Assembly: GCA_964424545.1 (NCBI GenBank)
Contig: CAYRJN010000014.1
Coordinates: 1-33,244, forward strand
DNA from: JAUVIB01 sp964424545
Lineage (GTDB): Bacteria; Calditrichota; Calditrichia; Calditrichales; Calditrichaceae
Direction of reading: 5' to 3'
Length of the DNA stretch: 33,244 bases
Below the pieces are notes generated by a model, which was not told the DNA's origin, ran no database searches, and saw nothing but the letters and a program-made list of their open reading frames with translations. Shown here one piece after another: positions 17,296-25,548 of this stretch (within the stretch, counting starts at the first letter, position 1; each line of letters starts with the position of its first letter). A program made the position numbers and the translations under genes.

Positions 17296-20016
17296 TTGAA
17301 AAGAAAAAACTTGATACTTTTGATAATGTTTTCTGTTTATCTTTCATTAAGCTGCTCGAAATACGATGGTCAAAGTGGCTGGAAGACTTACCGTCATGAC
17401 GGTTTCCGCAGCGCTGTAACGGAAGATACTTTACCGTCAAACTTGAGCGCCATATGGATATATAAATCAATTCATCAACCGAAAGCGGCTTGGTATAAAC
17501 CCGCTGAAGAACTGCCACGTATGAACGACGATAATAGTTATTATCTTGCCGCCGCCTCTGGTTTGACCTATTTCGGGTCATCGGTTGATGATAAAATTTA
17601 TGCATTAAATACTAAGAACGGAAAAACAAAATGGGTCTTTTTCGCCGATGGTCCCATACGTTTTGCTCCAACTATCTGGCAAGATAGACTCTACTTTTCA
17701 TCCGATGATGGCTATATTTATTGTTTGGCTGCAGATGACGGTAGCCTGATTTGGCAATATCGCCCGTCACCGTCCGATAAAAAAGTGATCGGAAACGGTA
17801 ATATGATTTCTCTGTGGCCGGCGCGTACCAGCGTTTTGGTTGAAAACGGTACTCTTTACGGTACAGCCGGGATTTTCCCTTATGAAGGACTTTATATTTT
17901 TGCTTTGGATGCTAAAAGCGGCAAGATTATCTGGAAAAACGATACCATCGGTGATAAAGCCCATGAGTTACAATACGGCGGTATTTCTCCGCACGGTTAT
18001 CTACTTGCCTCTAAGGACAATCTTTATGTTCCTTCCGGCAGAAATATGCCGGCTGCTTTTGATAAAAAGACCGGTAAATTCTTATATGCTTTAAGCGCCG
18101 GCAGTAAAGCCGGGGGTACCTGGGCGCTGATTGCCGACAGCGCTTTAATTGCAGGTACGGAACGCTCCGGAACGCCGGCCAAAATTGCTTACAGTTTAAA
18201 ATCCGGTAAGCGTCAAGGCGACGCTTTTGTCTCTTTCGACGGTATCGATATGGTGTTCAAAGGGAATACATCCTATGTCGTTACCGAATCGGGTATTCAT
18301 GCCATTGAACGAAATATATATCCGTTAATCGAAAACAAAATCGAAAATCTTCTTAAAAAAATAAAAGAGACAAACGGCTCTTTACGAAAAATTGCTCAAG
18401 CCGGATTGGACAAAAATAAAATTGTCGATAAAGATTTTTCCCGTTTAATCGATAAAAACAAAATGCTCAAAAGACAAATTGATTCATTAAAATCATCCGC
18501 AACCAAATGGAATTATAAAAAAACAGGGTTGAATTCTATCATACTTGCGGGCAATAAAATAATTGCCGGAGGAAAAAACATTGTTATAATTTTAAATGCC
18601 GCTAACGGTAAGGAATTGCAGCGTTTTCAAATTGGCGGGCGGGCAATGGGTCTTGCCGTTGCTGATAATCATCTGCTGATAAATGACGAAAAAGGAACCA
18701 TCTATTGTTTCGGAAAAAGCGTCCGGCAAGCCCCCGTAAACACAGCTCCTCCGCTTAATAATACACCGTATACTCAAGACACCGAAAGCGCCCTTTATTC
18801 CGAAGCCGCAAAGCAAATATTAAATATTAGCAAAAAAAACAGAGGATACTGTCTCGTTCTCGACAATGATAAAGGCCGGCTTGCTTTTGAACTGGCAAAA
18901 AACAGTAATATGAAGATAATCGCCATAGATAGCGACAAAGAAAAAGTAACTCAATCCCGTCTTTGGCTCAACAACAATAAGGTTTACGGAGACCGTATTG
19001 TTTTCGAAAATTGGCGCTTGGAAGATTTGCCGGATTATTTTGCCGATTTGATTGTATCCGATCATTTTTTATATGATGATAAAGTTAACGCCGATCCCAA
19101 ACAAATTTATCGTATCTTAAAACCATACGGCGGTATGATTTGTATTGGCCGACCGCAAATTAAGGATGATAATTCACCTTTGATTGATGACAAAGCGCTT
19201 GCCCGCTGGATGAATAGCGTTGGGGCTGGAGACGTTAATACCATACGAGATAAGGGACTATGGTTGACAAGTACGCGCGGAGCGCTTGAAGGCGCCGGTT
19301 CCTGGACGCATCTCTATGCCAATGCCGCCAATACCATCAGTTCCAACGACCAACTTGCCAATTATCCTTTCGGATTGCTCTGGTTTGGCGATCCCGGACC
19401 CGATAAAATGGTCGAACGTCATGCCCGCGCCGCCGCTCCGGTTGCAAAAAACGGTATTATGTACATTCAGGGCGAAAACCTGATTATGGCCTATGACTCT
19501 TATAATGGAACTAAAATTTGGGAACGTTCCATACCCGGAGCCTATCGCGTTCGCGTTGATGTGGACGGCAGCAATTTATCTTTATCCGATTACGGGCTGT
19601 TAGTTGCGGCCGATGATCACTGCTTGCTTCTCGATCCTGTTACCGGAGAAACTTTACATACCTATAAACTTCCGCCATCAAAAGACGGAAAAAAACACCG
19701 CTGGGGTTATATCTCATGTAAAGACAATATACTTTTCGGTTCAACCGCTCAACCGTTTAAACACGAGTATAACTATATCACCAAGGTGATGGAAAGCGTT
19801 GAAAAAGGCGATGTTAAAAATGTCGACGGACTTCCATCCTATTTTTCAATGGAATATCAGAATGAACAGGCCGCTGAATGTGATTTTCAACGCTCCGGCG
19901 CTAAATGGCATTTTATCGCCGATTTTCCGGCTTGGGACGGAGGAATTGTTACCGAAGAACCTGCCACTAATAAAATCATGTACAGCGACGCCGTTTTTGC
20001 TTATGATATTCCATAG
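17296..20016 (+). CDS. Giant PQQ-like propeller lipoprotein, 5' part, ends at an in-frame amber codon
   Basis: Reads 906 codons from TTG (AAGGAG at 17282-17287) to TAG. Signal and lipobox (YLSLSC) mark a lipoprotein. Residues about 25-310 are PQQ-type propeller blades (DDKIYALNTKNGKTKWVF, YIYCLAADDGSLIWQY, YIFALDAKSGKIIW). About 335-400 is a helical, probably coiled-coil stretch rich in Lys/Glu. About 500-620 is a class I methyltransferase-like Rossmann unit (YCLVLDNDKGRLAFELAK, IIAIDSD, ADLIVSDHFL, RILKPYGGMI) whose glycine motif is degenerate. About 660-906 returns to PQQ blades (LLLDPVTGETLHTYKL). This layout matches large PQQ-like proteins of Planctomycetes and relatives. The stop at codon 907 falls inside a blade, and the same frame stays open for another 757 codons, so this is most likely the first part of one 1,664-codon gene. 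Confidence 0.85.
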   Translation: MKRKNLILLIMFSVYLSLSCSKYDGQSGWKTYRHDGFRSAVTEDTLPSNLSAIWIYKSIHQPKAAWYKPAEELPRMNDDNSYYLAAASGLTYFGSSVDDKIYALNTKNGKTKWVFFADGPIRFAPTIWQDRLYFSSDDGYIYCLAADDGSLIWQYRPSPSDKKVIGNGNMISLWPARTSVLVENGTLYGTAGIFPYEGLYIFALDAKSGKIIWKNDTIGDKAHELQYGGISPHGYLLASKDNLYVPSGRNMPAAFDKKTGKFLYALSAGSKAGGTWALIADSALIAGTERSGTPAKIAYSLKSGKRQGDAFVSFDGIDMVFKGNTSYVVTESGIHAIERNIYPLIENKIENLLKKIKETNGSLRKIAQAGLDKNKIVDKDFSRLIDKNKMLKRQIDSLKSSATKWNYKKTGLNSIILAGNKIIAGGKNIVIILNAANGKELQRFQIGGRAMGLAVADNHLLINDEKGTIYCFGKSVRQAPVNTAPPLNNTPYTQDTESALYSEAAKQILNISKKNRGYCLVLDNDKGRLAFELAKNSNMKIIAIDSDKEKVTQSRLWLNNNKVYGDRIVFENWRLEDLPDYFADLIVSDHFLYDDKVNADPKQIYRILKPYGGMICIGRPQIKDDNSPLIDDKALARWMNSVGAGDVNTIRDKGLWLTSTRGALEGAGSWTHLYANAANTISSNDQLANYPFGLLWFGDPGPDKMVERHARAAAPVAKNGIMYIQGENLIMAYDSYNGTKIWERSIPGAYRVRVDVDGSNLSLSDYGLLVAADDHCLLLDPVTGETLHTYKLPPSKDGKKHRWGYISCKDNILFGSTAQPFKHEYNYITKVMESVEKGDVKNVDGLPSYFSMEYQNEQAAECDFQRSGAKWHFIADFPAWDGGIVTEEPATNKIMYSDAVFAYDIP
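20014..20016 (+). other. In-frame TAG interrupting the PQQ/malectin/PA14 gene
   Basis: The codon sits between AYDIP and AKIKWVHKGKK, in the middle of a beta strand pair typical of a PQQ blade (AYDI..AKIKW). Translation in the same frame after the TAG gives 66 codons of normal propeller sequence before the first downstream ATG at 20218, so there is no frame change. TAG ends other genes here (rsmG and both minus-strand propeller genes at the left), so a reassigned amber codon is unlikely. A nonsense mutation, a sequencing error or readthrough are the options. Confidence 0.85.
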
Positions 20017-20217
20017 GCCAAGATCAAATGGGTTCATAAAGGAAAAAAGATTGCCCATATCACCATATCGGTCGGCGATGGCTCTATTTATTTTGCTGAT
20101 AAGGACGTTAGCGCTTCTCAACAAGCGCGAGGCCTTGCGGAAAGACGTCAATTAAGTAAACAAGGGCTTTGGGAGCCTTATAAACGCCGCATCAATCATA
20201 AAGATATTGATATAAGA

Positions 20218-22290
20218 ATGGTTACGGTATTAGACGCTGAAACGGGAAAAATACAATGGCAAAAACCCGTTGATTTAATTGGCTGCGGCGGCGACGCCGT
20301 AGCTTCGGCCGTTAAGGACGATGTATTGTTGTTTTTCGGCAGTTTCGGTTTGCATGATAAATGGCGTTTTACAAAAAATCAACTGCGCTGGCATCGCATT
20401 ACCGCCCTTTCGGCTAAGACGGGAAAAATACTTTGGTCAAGACCTCTTAACTATATGGTTCGGCCTGTAATTGTTGGAAATACCATTATTGTTGAACCGC
20501 GTGCCTGCGATTTACACAGCGGCAAAATAAAAACGCGAACCCATCCCATAACCGGAAAACCCGTACCCTGGGAATATTATCGTCCCGGCCATACTTGCGC
20601 CATTACTTCGGCATCGCCGACAACTCTTTTTTATCGTTCTTATAACGCCGCCTTTTATGATTTGGCCAATGATCGCGGGATTACTTATTTCGGAGCTGTT
20701 CGTCCCGGATGTTGGATTAATATGATTCCGGCCAACGGGTTGCTTTTATTTCCCGAAGCCAGTTCAGGTTGTACCTGCTCTTTTCCTTTGCGGACTACCC
20801 TTGTACTGGAACCATTGAAAAAACGAGAGCCTGGCGATTGGAGCGTGTTTGTTAGTCACGGACCGGTAACGCCCGTAGAAAGATTAGCTGTTAATCTTGG
20901 CGCTCCCGGCGATAAAAAAGACAAAGACGGAAATATTTGGTTTGCCTATCCCAGGCCTCGCACCGGATATGGCATACGTTTTAAACTCGACGAAACCATT
21001 GAAGAGGGAATGGGTTATTTTTCCTACGATTTTCGCGGCGTCAATATTCAAGGAAGCGATAGCCCTTGGTTGTATACATCAGGCTGCGCAGGCCTTTTAA
21101 AATGCCGCATTAATCTTTTAGATGAAGCATGGCAAACCAAACCCGCTCTATACACGGTTCGTCTTGGTTTTTATTCCCCCACCGGGGATCGTCAGTTCGA
21201 TATAAATCTTCAGAATCAAACCGTTTTAAAAAGTTTTGATCCCGGTAAAAATGATGGCGTTATTATTAAAGAATTTAATCATATCACTGTAGACAATGAT
21301 TTGCTTATTGAACTCGTCCCAAACAAGGAAAACCCGACTATTGATAATGCGCCCATTATTAACAGTATTGAAATTATTCGTGAAGATAGGCAAAAATTAT
21401 CCGATGCGGAAGAAATGGTAAATTTGCCCGCAAGCAAACTAAACCGATTGCTTAACACAGCCAATAAACAACTGAATGCAGGAAACGAAAAGGAAGCCTT
21501 GCGATTATATCATCGTGCTTTTCGCAACACAACATTACAAGCAATAAAGATGAAAGCGCTAAGAGGGATGATTAAAATCGGTAGTACCTCTTCTCTGCCC
21601 GTTATTTCCGACGACATCCGACATCAAGATCTTATTTTCTGGAATTATGAAAAACCGTCTTCGGATTATATTGACCAATTGTTACGGGTATATGTAGCCA
21701 TTGCCGAAAATATGATCGATACAAAACCGCAAAAGGCAAAATTAATGTTACAATATGCCGAAAAGCGTGTAACGGATTTCGGATTGCAGGATAAAATTGC
21801 CGTCGACCTACTAAACCTTGGCGATGATCGGCAGCAAACGATTATTAATGATGATAATTTGAAACAGGGTATTCATTACGATTATTTTACAGGAAGCTTT
21901 ACTTCCGTTGACGCTTTAGATAACGCTCGCCCCAATAAATCCGGTACAATCAACACTTTTACTCTAAAAAAAGCACCCGGCGTTAATCAATACGGATATG
22001 CTTTTCGCGGATTTATAAAAATACCGTATGATGGATATTATATTTTTTATGTGGTCTCGAACGACGGAGCAAAGTTGTATATAGACGGTAGAGAACTTGT
22101 CGATAACGACGGCGCTCATGCTGCAAAAGAAGAATCCGGCGGAGTTACGCTACGTAAAGGAATTTACCCCATTGAGCTTAAATATTTTCAGATGGGCGGC
22201 GGCCAAGCGCTTAAAGTAAGCTGGCAGGGACCCGGATTTTCGAAAAGAGAAATCACAGATAAAAATGTTTTTATAAAAGCGAATAAATAA
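20218..22290 (+). CDS. Giant PQQ-like propeller lipoprotein, 3' part: propeller, malectin, PA14
   Basis: The frame is open from 20017; the first ATG is at 20218 and gives 690 aa. It has no signal peptide and begins within a propeller blade (VTVLDAETGKIQWQKPV), so independent function is doubtful. In full-gene numbering, propeller blades continue to about 1190, including EASSGCTCSFPLRTTLVLEP, a CxC-containing hallmark of this PQQ-like family. About 1197-1365 is a malectin-like carbohydrate-binding domain (LAVNLGAPGD, YTVRLGFYSPTGDRQFDI, INSIEIIRE). About 1375-1430 is a TPR-like helical pair. About 1525-1664 is a PA14 module (SNDGAKLYIDG, DNDGAHAAKE, WQGPGFSKREI). Together with the 5' part it would be a surface or periplasmic glycan-sensing or scaffold lipoprotein. 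No obvious ribosome binding site precedes 20218. Confidence 0.8.
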   Translation: MVTVLDAETGKIQWQKPVDLIGCGGDAVASAVKDDVLLFFGSFGLHDKWRFTKNQLRWHRITALSAKTGKILWSRPLNYMVRPVIVGNTIIVEPRACDLHSGKIKTRTHPITGKPVPWEYYRPGHTCAITSASPTTLFYRSYNAAFYDLANDRGITYFGAVRPGCWINMIPANGLLLFPEASSGCTCSFPLRTTLVLEPLKKREPGDWSVFVSHGPVTPVERLAVNLGAPGDKKDKDGNIWFAYPRPRTGYGIRFKLDETIEEGMGYFSYDFRGVNIQGSDSPWLYTSGCAGLLKCRINLLDEAWQTKPALYTVRLGFYSPTGDRQFDINLQNQTVLKSFDPGKNDGVIIKEFNHITVDNDLLIELVPNKENPTIDNAPIINSIEIIREDRQKLSDAEEMVNLPASKLNRLLNTANKQLNAGNEKEALRLYHRAFRNTTLQAIKMKALRGMIKIGSTSSLPVISDDIRHQDLIFWNYEKPSSDYIDQLLRVYVAIAENMIDTKPQKAKLMLQYAEKRVTDFGLQDKIAVDLLNLGDDRQQTIINDDNLKQGIHYDYFTGSFTSVDALDNARPNKSGTINTFTLKKAPGVNQYGYAFRGFIKIPYDGYYIFYVVSNDGAKLYIDGRELVDNDGAHAAKEESGGVTLRKGIYPIELKYFQMGGGQALKVSWQGPGFSKREITDKNVFIKANK

Positions 22291-22343
22291 AAAAATAATC
22301 TCTATATTATTAATGCGCACAAAATATGATTCATTAAACATCG

Positions 22344-22526
22344 TTATTCTGTTCCGATAGTAACCGCCCCGACTTCCGCTCGGGAAATAACCATAAGGTT
22401 CTTTGTAAAAATACGGTCATTTCCCAGTAAATCGTAGAGAGTGACCGTTTTATCATTTTTCTATACCAATAATAACTGTTTGCTATCAATATGTAGTCCT
22501 AAAACTAATAATTCTTCCGATTTATC
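22344..22526 (-). pseudogene. Possible C-terminal coding remnant
   Basis: On the minus strand, just beyond the GH92 stop and in another frame, about 60 codons read as plausible protein: SEELLVLGLHIDSKQLLLV, TAG, KNDKTVTLYDLLGNDRIF, TKNLMVISRAEVGAVTIGTE, TAA. The alternation of hydrophobic residues and the TLYDLLGN turn resemble the C-terminal beta-sandwich of some glycosidases. If so, the TAG is probably a mutated TGG (Trp). It has no start and no upstream part. An alternative is that part of it belongs to a palindrome (ACGGTCA 22413-22419 with TGACCGT 22442-22448) that could act as a terminator for the plus-strand gene. Confidence 0.4.
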
Positions 22527-25515
22527 GGTTCTCAATAGACATCGAATAGGGCGTATCGCTTTTGTTCACGCCTCTTTTATAGTTCGGTCGATCGGACATC
22601 TGAAATGTTAAATTACCCCCATTGATTATATCTTTATGACGAATATAACTTTTATCCAATTTTTTCCCATTTAATTTTGCCGTTTTGATATAAATATTTT
22701 TGTCGGAATTATTTTCAGCTATTATTTCAAAGCTCTTTCCGTTCTCCAAATCCATCGTAATTTTATTAAATAATGGTGATCCGATTACATATTGGTTGCT
22801 GCCCGGACAAACCGGATAAAATCCCATGGCGCTGAAAACGTACCAGGCCGATGTTTGCCCGTTATCTTCATCTCCGCAGTAACCATCCGGCGTCGGACTG
22901 TATAGTTTATTCATCACTTTTCTTACCCATTTTTGCGTTTTCCACGGAGCGCCGGCATAATTATACAAATAAATCATATGCTGAATCGGTTGATTTCCAT
23001 GGGCATAATTTCCCATATTGATAACTTGCATCTCTATTATTTCATGAATAGGAAATCCGTAATATGAACAATCGTAATGCGGCGGCATGGTAAATATGGT
23101 ATCCAATTTTTGTAAAAATTTATCTTTTCCGCCCATTAATTTGATCAATCCATCGACATCTTGAAACACGGACCATGTATAATGCAGACTGTTGCCTTCG
23201 GTAAAAGCGTCGCCCCATTTTAACGGATTAAAGGGCTTTTGAAAAGATCCGTCTTTATTTCTGCCGCGCATCCAGCCGCTCTCTCTATCAAAAACATTTA
23301 TATAGTTGCCAGCGCGTTTTTTATACAATTCTATCTCCTTTCGCGGCCTTCCTAATTTCTCGGATAGACGCCAAATGCAAAAATCATCATAGGCGTACTC
23401 AAGCGTACGAGCCGTATTTTCGTTTATTTTCACATCGTAAGGGATATATCCCAATTCGTTATAATAATTTACTCCCTTTCGACCGACGGAAGAAATATCG
23501 GGATTGGCGTTGTTGCTGTTTTTTACGATTGCTTCATATAAGGTTTTAATATCGTATCCGCGTATACCTTTTAAATAGGAGTCGGCAATTATAGAAGCTG
23601 AATTGGATCCTATCATACAATCTCTATGTCCCGGACTGGCCCATTCCGGCAGCCATCCGCTTTCCTTGTATGTATTCACCAATCCTTGCATGATTCGGCT
23701 GTTTAATTCAGGATACATTATAGTAAAAAAAGGAAATACCGCACGAAATGTATCCCAAAAGCCATTATCCGTGAACAGATAGCCATTTTCTATTTTTCCG
23801 TTATAAGGGCTGTAATGAACAATTTTACCCCCATTATCTATTTCATAAAATTTCCTTGGAAATAGTAACGTATGATATAACGCCGAATAAAAGGTTCGCA
23901 TTTGTTCTAAAGATCCGCCGAATACCCTGATTTTCGATAATTCTTTATTCCAGATGTTTTTACCTTCGTTTTTTATAGCATTGAAGTCTTTTTTGCCGAT
24001 TTCATGCCGAAGATTTTGTTCCGCTTGTTCGTAACTTATAAAAGACGACGCAATTTTAGCTTCTATTTTTTCGCCTTTTTTTGTCTTGAAAGCAAGTATG
24101 GCGCCTACATGATCTCCTATGCTTATATTACTGTTTTTATTTAATTTATCATTATTCCATGTATAAATTTCATCAAACTCTTTATCAAATTTTATTACAA
24201 AATAGTTATGAAAATTTTCCGGCGTTCCACCATGATTATTCCGGCAATAGCCGATAATTTTTCGTTCCTCTGGAATAATCTTTACTTTAGATCCTTTGTC
24301 AAACGCATCAATAATAATATAGGAACTATCGCTTTTCGGAAAGGTAAAACGAAAATATACCGATCTTTCCGTCGGCGTAAATTCAGTAGTTACATCAAAA
24401 TCGGCCAGATATACACTGTAATAATAAGGCGTTACGCTTTCCGCTTTATGAGAAAACCATGATGCTCTGTCTTCTTCATTGAAAACCAGCTTTCCTGTTA
24501 CAGGCATTAAGGAAAAGGCGGCATAATCGTTTATCCAGGGACTGGGCTGGTGCGTCTGTTTAAAGCCGACAATTTTGTGAGCGTCATAAGTATAGCACCA
24601 ACCGTCATTCATTTTTCCTGTTTGCGGCGTCCAAAAATTCATTCCCCAAGGCCGCGCAATGGCCGGGTATGTATTTCCGGCGGAAAGGGAATACTCAGAA
24701 TCGGTTCCCATTAAGGGATTAACGAACTCCGTATAATCCGGTTCCAATATTAACCCGAAATTTTTATCATAGCGCGCTTTTAAAATTTCTCCCCTTTCTT
24801 TATCTCCTTTTATGCGTCTCGCAACATAAAAAAGGTTCTTTCCAAGAGCCGAAATACCGACCGCCGCATCAAAATTATATCGCCCGATTAAGTTAAATTT
24901 TTCATCGGTTATTAATAGCTGCTGCGGTTTACCGTAACAACCAAAAAACCACCGGCCGTTATCGTAAGCGGCTGTTTGTATACCGAGATAGGTGTAACCG
25001 CTCTTTATAATGTGTTTTTTGATAAAATGAAAATTATTGTCATATTCAAATACATAATTTTGGGTGTGATTTTGCGGCAGCCCGCCGACAATAAAAAACC
25101 GTCCGTTATGATGTTCAATGCCGCCGGCGCCGTGCAATGCTTCTTGAACTTCATACTTCTTAACAAAAGAGAGGTCGGAAGCGTTATAAACATAAACCCA
25201 TGAATCGGCAAATCCCTTTTCCCTGTTAAATTTACCGAGATTAACCGCTGTATAAATTTTCCCTTGCCAATAACACAAATCGCCATGATGAGAGGGAACG
25301 TCTATTTTTTTTAATAATTCCCCGCTTCCGTTCATTTTAATTACGGCAGAGGTGAAAGAACAATATATATTATTATATTCATCCGTATCGATTCCTTGAA
25401 TATGTCCTTTATATTCACCGGGACATTTTATTTGAGCGTTCGCTTTTTGAAAAAAAAGCAATGATATAAAAATCGCGGATAAATATAATATATCTTTTTT
25501 AAAACGGTATGGCAT
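22522..25515 (-). CDS. GH92 alpha-mannosidase with N-terminal beta-propeller
   Basis: A 997-aa secreted protein. Signal peptide ends ANA-Q near residue 28; ATG is preceded by AAAGGGG at 7 nt. Residues about 28-255 are WD40/NHL-like propeller blades (GHIQGIDTDEYNNIYCSF, DLCYWQGKIYTAVNLGKF, GAGGIEHHNGRFFIVGG). GH92 starts at about 261 (FVNPLMGTDSEYS). GH92 enzymes are calcium-dependent, inverting exo-alpha-mannosidases. By motif spacing, E773 (TEGNS) corresponds to the general acid E533 of Bacteroides BT3990, D882 and D884 (GDEDNGQTSAW) to D642/D644, and H824-E825 to H584/E585, the pair linked with alpha-1,2 specificity. All are intact. Numbering of BT3990 is from memory. It follows the broken aldo-keto reductase by 33 bp and probably depends on the mnmG-rsmG transcript or its own upstream promoter. 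Confidence 0.92.
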   Translation of the reverse strand: MPYRFKKDILYLSAIFISLLFFQKANAQIKCPGEYKGHIQGIDTDEYNNIYCSFTSAVIKMNGSGELLKKIDVPSHHGDLCYWQGKIYTAVNLGKFNREKGFADSWVYVYNASDLSFVKKYEVQEALHGAGGIEHHNGRFFIVGGLPQNHTQNYVFEYDNNFHFIKKHIIKSGYTYLGIQTAAYDNGRWFFGCYGKPQQLLITDEKFNLIGRYNFDAAVGISALGKNLFYVARRIKGDKERGEILKARYDKNFGLILEPDYTEFVNPLMGTDSEYSLSAGNTYPAIARPWGMNFWTPQTGKMNDGWCYTYDAHKIVGFKQTHQPSPWINDYAAFSLMPVTGKLVFNEEDRASWFSHKAESVTPYYYSVYLADFDVTTEFTPTERSVYFRFTFPKSDSSYIIIDAFDKGSKVKIIPEERKIIGYCRNNHGGTPENFHNYFVIKFDKEFDEIYTWNNDKLNKNSNISIGDHVGAILAFKTKKGEKIEAKIASSFISYEQAEQNLRHEIGKKDFNAIKNEGKNIWNKELSKIRVFGGSLEQMRTFYSALYHTLLFPRKFYEIDNGGKIVHYSPYNGKIENGYLFTDNGFWDTFRAVFPFFTIMYPELNSRIMQGLVNTYKESGWLPEWASPGHRDCMIGSNSASIIADSYLKGIRGYDIKTLYEAIVKNSNNANPDISSVGRKGVNYYNELGYIPYDVKINENTARTLEYAYDDFCIWRLSEKLGRPRKEIELYKKRAGNYINVFDRESGWMRGRNKDGSFQKPFNPLKWGDAFTEGNSLHYTWSVFQDVDGLIKLMGGKDKFLQKLDTIFTMPPHYDCSYYGFPIHEIIEMQVINMGNYAHGNQPIQHMIYLYNYAGAPWKTQKWVRKVMNKLYSPTPDGYCGDEDNGQTSAWYVFSAMGFYPVCPGSNQYVIGSPLFNKITMDLENGKSFEIIAENNSDKNIYIKTAKLNGKKLDKSYIRHKDIINGGNLTFQMSDRPNYKRGVNKSDTPYSMSIENR

Positions 25516-25548
25516 ATTATAACCCCTTTATATTATCTATTTATTTGT

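Noticed and set aside
20014..20016. Amber (TAG) recoded as an amino acid throughout the genome
   Set aside because: TAG is the natural stop of rsmG and of the genes at 57-1829 and 1910-2986, each ending where its family ends. A global reassignment is therefore unlikely, though local readthrough is not excluded.
17296..22290. Quinoprotein (PQQ) dehydrogenase
   Set aside because: The blades have the general PQQ-like repeat, but the dehydrogenase active-site pattern and vicinal disulfide are not seen, and the domain order is that of large non-enzymatic PQQ-like proteins.
22980..23010. GNQP instead of GNEP in GH92 as a lost catalytic acid
   Set aside because: Spacing to the GDEDNG and H-E motifs puts the general acid at E773 in TEGNS, which is intact. 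The Gln at about residue 842 is a different position.
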